Assembly (NCBI GenBank): GCA_019136175.1
Contig: JAGVUS010000128.1
Location: forward strand, 1-6,355
Direction: 5' to 3'
Length of the DNA stretch: 6,355 nucleotides
Source: Chloroflexota bacterium
GTDB taxonomy: Bacteria; Chloroflexota; Anaerolineae; Anaerolineales; Anaerolineaceae
Both the position numbers and the translations under genes were made by a program. Shown piece by piece: positions 5,630 through 6,355 of the stretch. The first letter of the stretch is position 1. Each line of letters begins with the position of its first letter. The notes under the pieces were generated by a model that saw nothing but the letters and a program-made list of their open reading frames with translations, was not told the origin of the DNA and ran no database searches.

Positions 5630-6355
5630 TCATGGATATTGATTATCAAGCCATTCTGTTGGATTAACTTGATTGCCATTAACCCAGATTTCCCAGTGCA
5701 GGTGAGGTCCAGTTACTCTGCCGGTTTTGCCGACAAAGCCAATCAGTTGACCTGCCTCGACATAATCTCCTTCTTTAACAAACATTTCCAATTGATGCCC
5801 GTATCCACTGAACACACCCCATCCATGATCAATCAGAGTGAAGTTACCTCTAACCACCAGTTCTTCTGCCATAACAACGCGACCCGGAGCTGTTGCATAA
5901 ATATTTAAAGTATTCCCACATGTTGTAAGGTCAAGCCCGGTATGGAAGTAATCAAAATCTCCATCGTTGTAGGCGCGTCGATTGCCAAATCTATCCGTTA
6001 CGCAGGTTGGATCTGCATAAACCCCTGGCGGCACATCAATAGGCACAATGAATGAATCAGACCATAATTTATTGGTAGTAAATTGGGAAATCACATTTCG
6101 AACAAGGATATCTTCGGGCTCGGTATTTGCCCTGTCAATCGTTGCGGGATCGACGATCAGTCTCTGGTCGCTGCGGAATTTGCCGGCAGCAACCAGGATC
6201 GGCTGAGAAATCGAGTAAATACCTCCATCTGATGCAGTAATGGAAAGGGAGAACTCACTTAGCCCTACTGGATGCATGGCGTGAATTCCCTGCAAGGCGA
6301 TGTATTCATTGGCATCCTGTTGAACAAAGAACAGATTGTTTCCCGCGAGATTACC
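5630..6355 (-). CDS. M23-family metallopeptidase, C-terminal part (5' end outside window)
   Basis: The frame is open to the right edge, giving 241 visible residues; the TTG at 6295 is internal. The last 130 residues or so form a complete LytM/M23 zinc peptidase domain. Zinc ligands are H138 and D142 in YFHTGLDL and H220 in GPHLHWEI, with H218 as the first histidine of HxH. The supporting segments LIDHGWGVFSGYGHQ and KEGDYVEAGQLIGFVGKTG are also present. Such enzymes cut peptide bonds in the cell wall or other extracytoplasmic proteins, or act as scaffolds if inactive; this one has its metal residues intact. The visible N-terminal part (EYIALQGIHAMHPVG onwards, then ITASDGG) resembles the beta-sandwich domain that often precedes M23 domains in exported proteins. 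A signal peptide is expected upstream but lies outside the window. It is the first visible gene of the minus-strand unit. The cell-envelope type of the host, and hence the substrate, cannot be judged from here. Confidence 0.92.
   Translation of the reverse strand, partial: GNLAGNNLFFVQQDANEYIALQGIHAMHPVGLSEFSLSITASDGGIYSISQPILVAAGKFRSDQRLIVDPATIDRANTEPEDILVRNVISQFTTNKLWSDSFIVPIDVPPGVYADPTCVTDRFGNRRAYNDGDFDYFHTGLDLTTCGNTLNIYATAPGRVVMAEELVVRGNFTLIDHGWGVFSGYGHQLEMFVKEGDYVEAGQLIGFVGKTGRVTGPHLHWEIWVNGNQVNPTEWLDNQYP

Overview
The window has an ordinary bacterial gene density and moderate base composition (roughly 45-50% G+C by eye). It holds eight protein genes (two cut by the window edges) and one tRNA gene. 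Nothing points to a mobile element, phage or CRISPR array, and no gene-free stretch reaches 300 bases. The gene types suggest an Anaerolineae-like member of the Chloroflexota: a YfhO-like membrane protein, a MoxR/DUF58 pair, an M23 peptidase with a beta-rich N-terminal part, and two conserved-looking unknown proteins. This assignment is an inference from protein style, not a proof.

Left half (1-2518, + strand): a compact operon. It starts with the C-terminal end of a YfhO-like multi-pass membrane protein. A complete MoxR-type AAA+ ATPase overlaps it by 8 bases, and a DUF58 protein with two N-terminal membrane segments follows after 16 bases. MoxR plus DUF58 is a well-known pair, thought to act as a chaperone-like ATPase with its membrane-attached partner.

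Right half (2530-6355, - strand): a second compact unit, converging on the first with only 11 bases between stop codons. In transcription order it holds an extracytoplasmic M23 metallopeptidase (start outside the window), a 534-residue protein of unknown function, a 145-residue unknown protein coupled to it through a TAATG stop/start overlap, tRNA-Arg(UCU), a single-domain response regulator starting at TTG, and a MogA/MoaB-type molybdopterin adenylyltransferase with a histidine-rich tail. The tRNA lies 8 bases after one stop codon and 25 bases before the next start codon, so it is probably part of a mixed mRNA/tRNA transcript or carries the promoter for the genes behind it.

The least explained part is the coupled 534/145-residue pair. 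Both proteins contain segments that read like winged-helix domains, and the larger one also has a beta-rich segment with a B3-like pattern. A DNA- or RNA-binding role is plausible but unproven.
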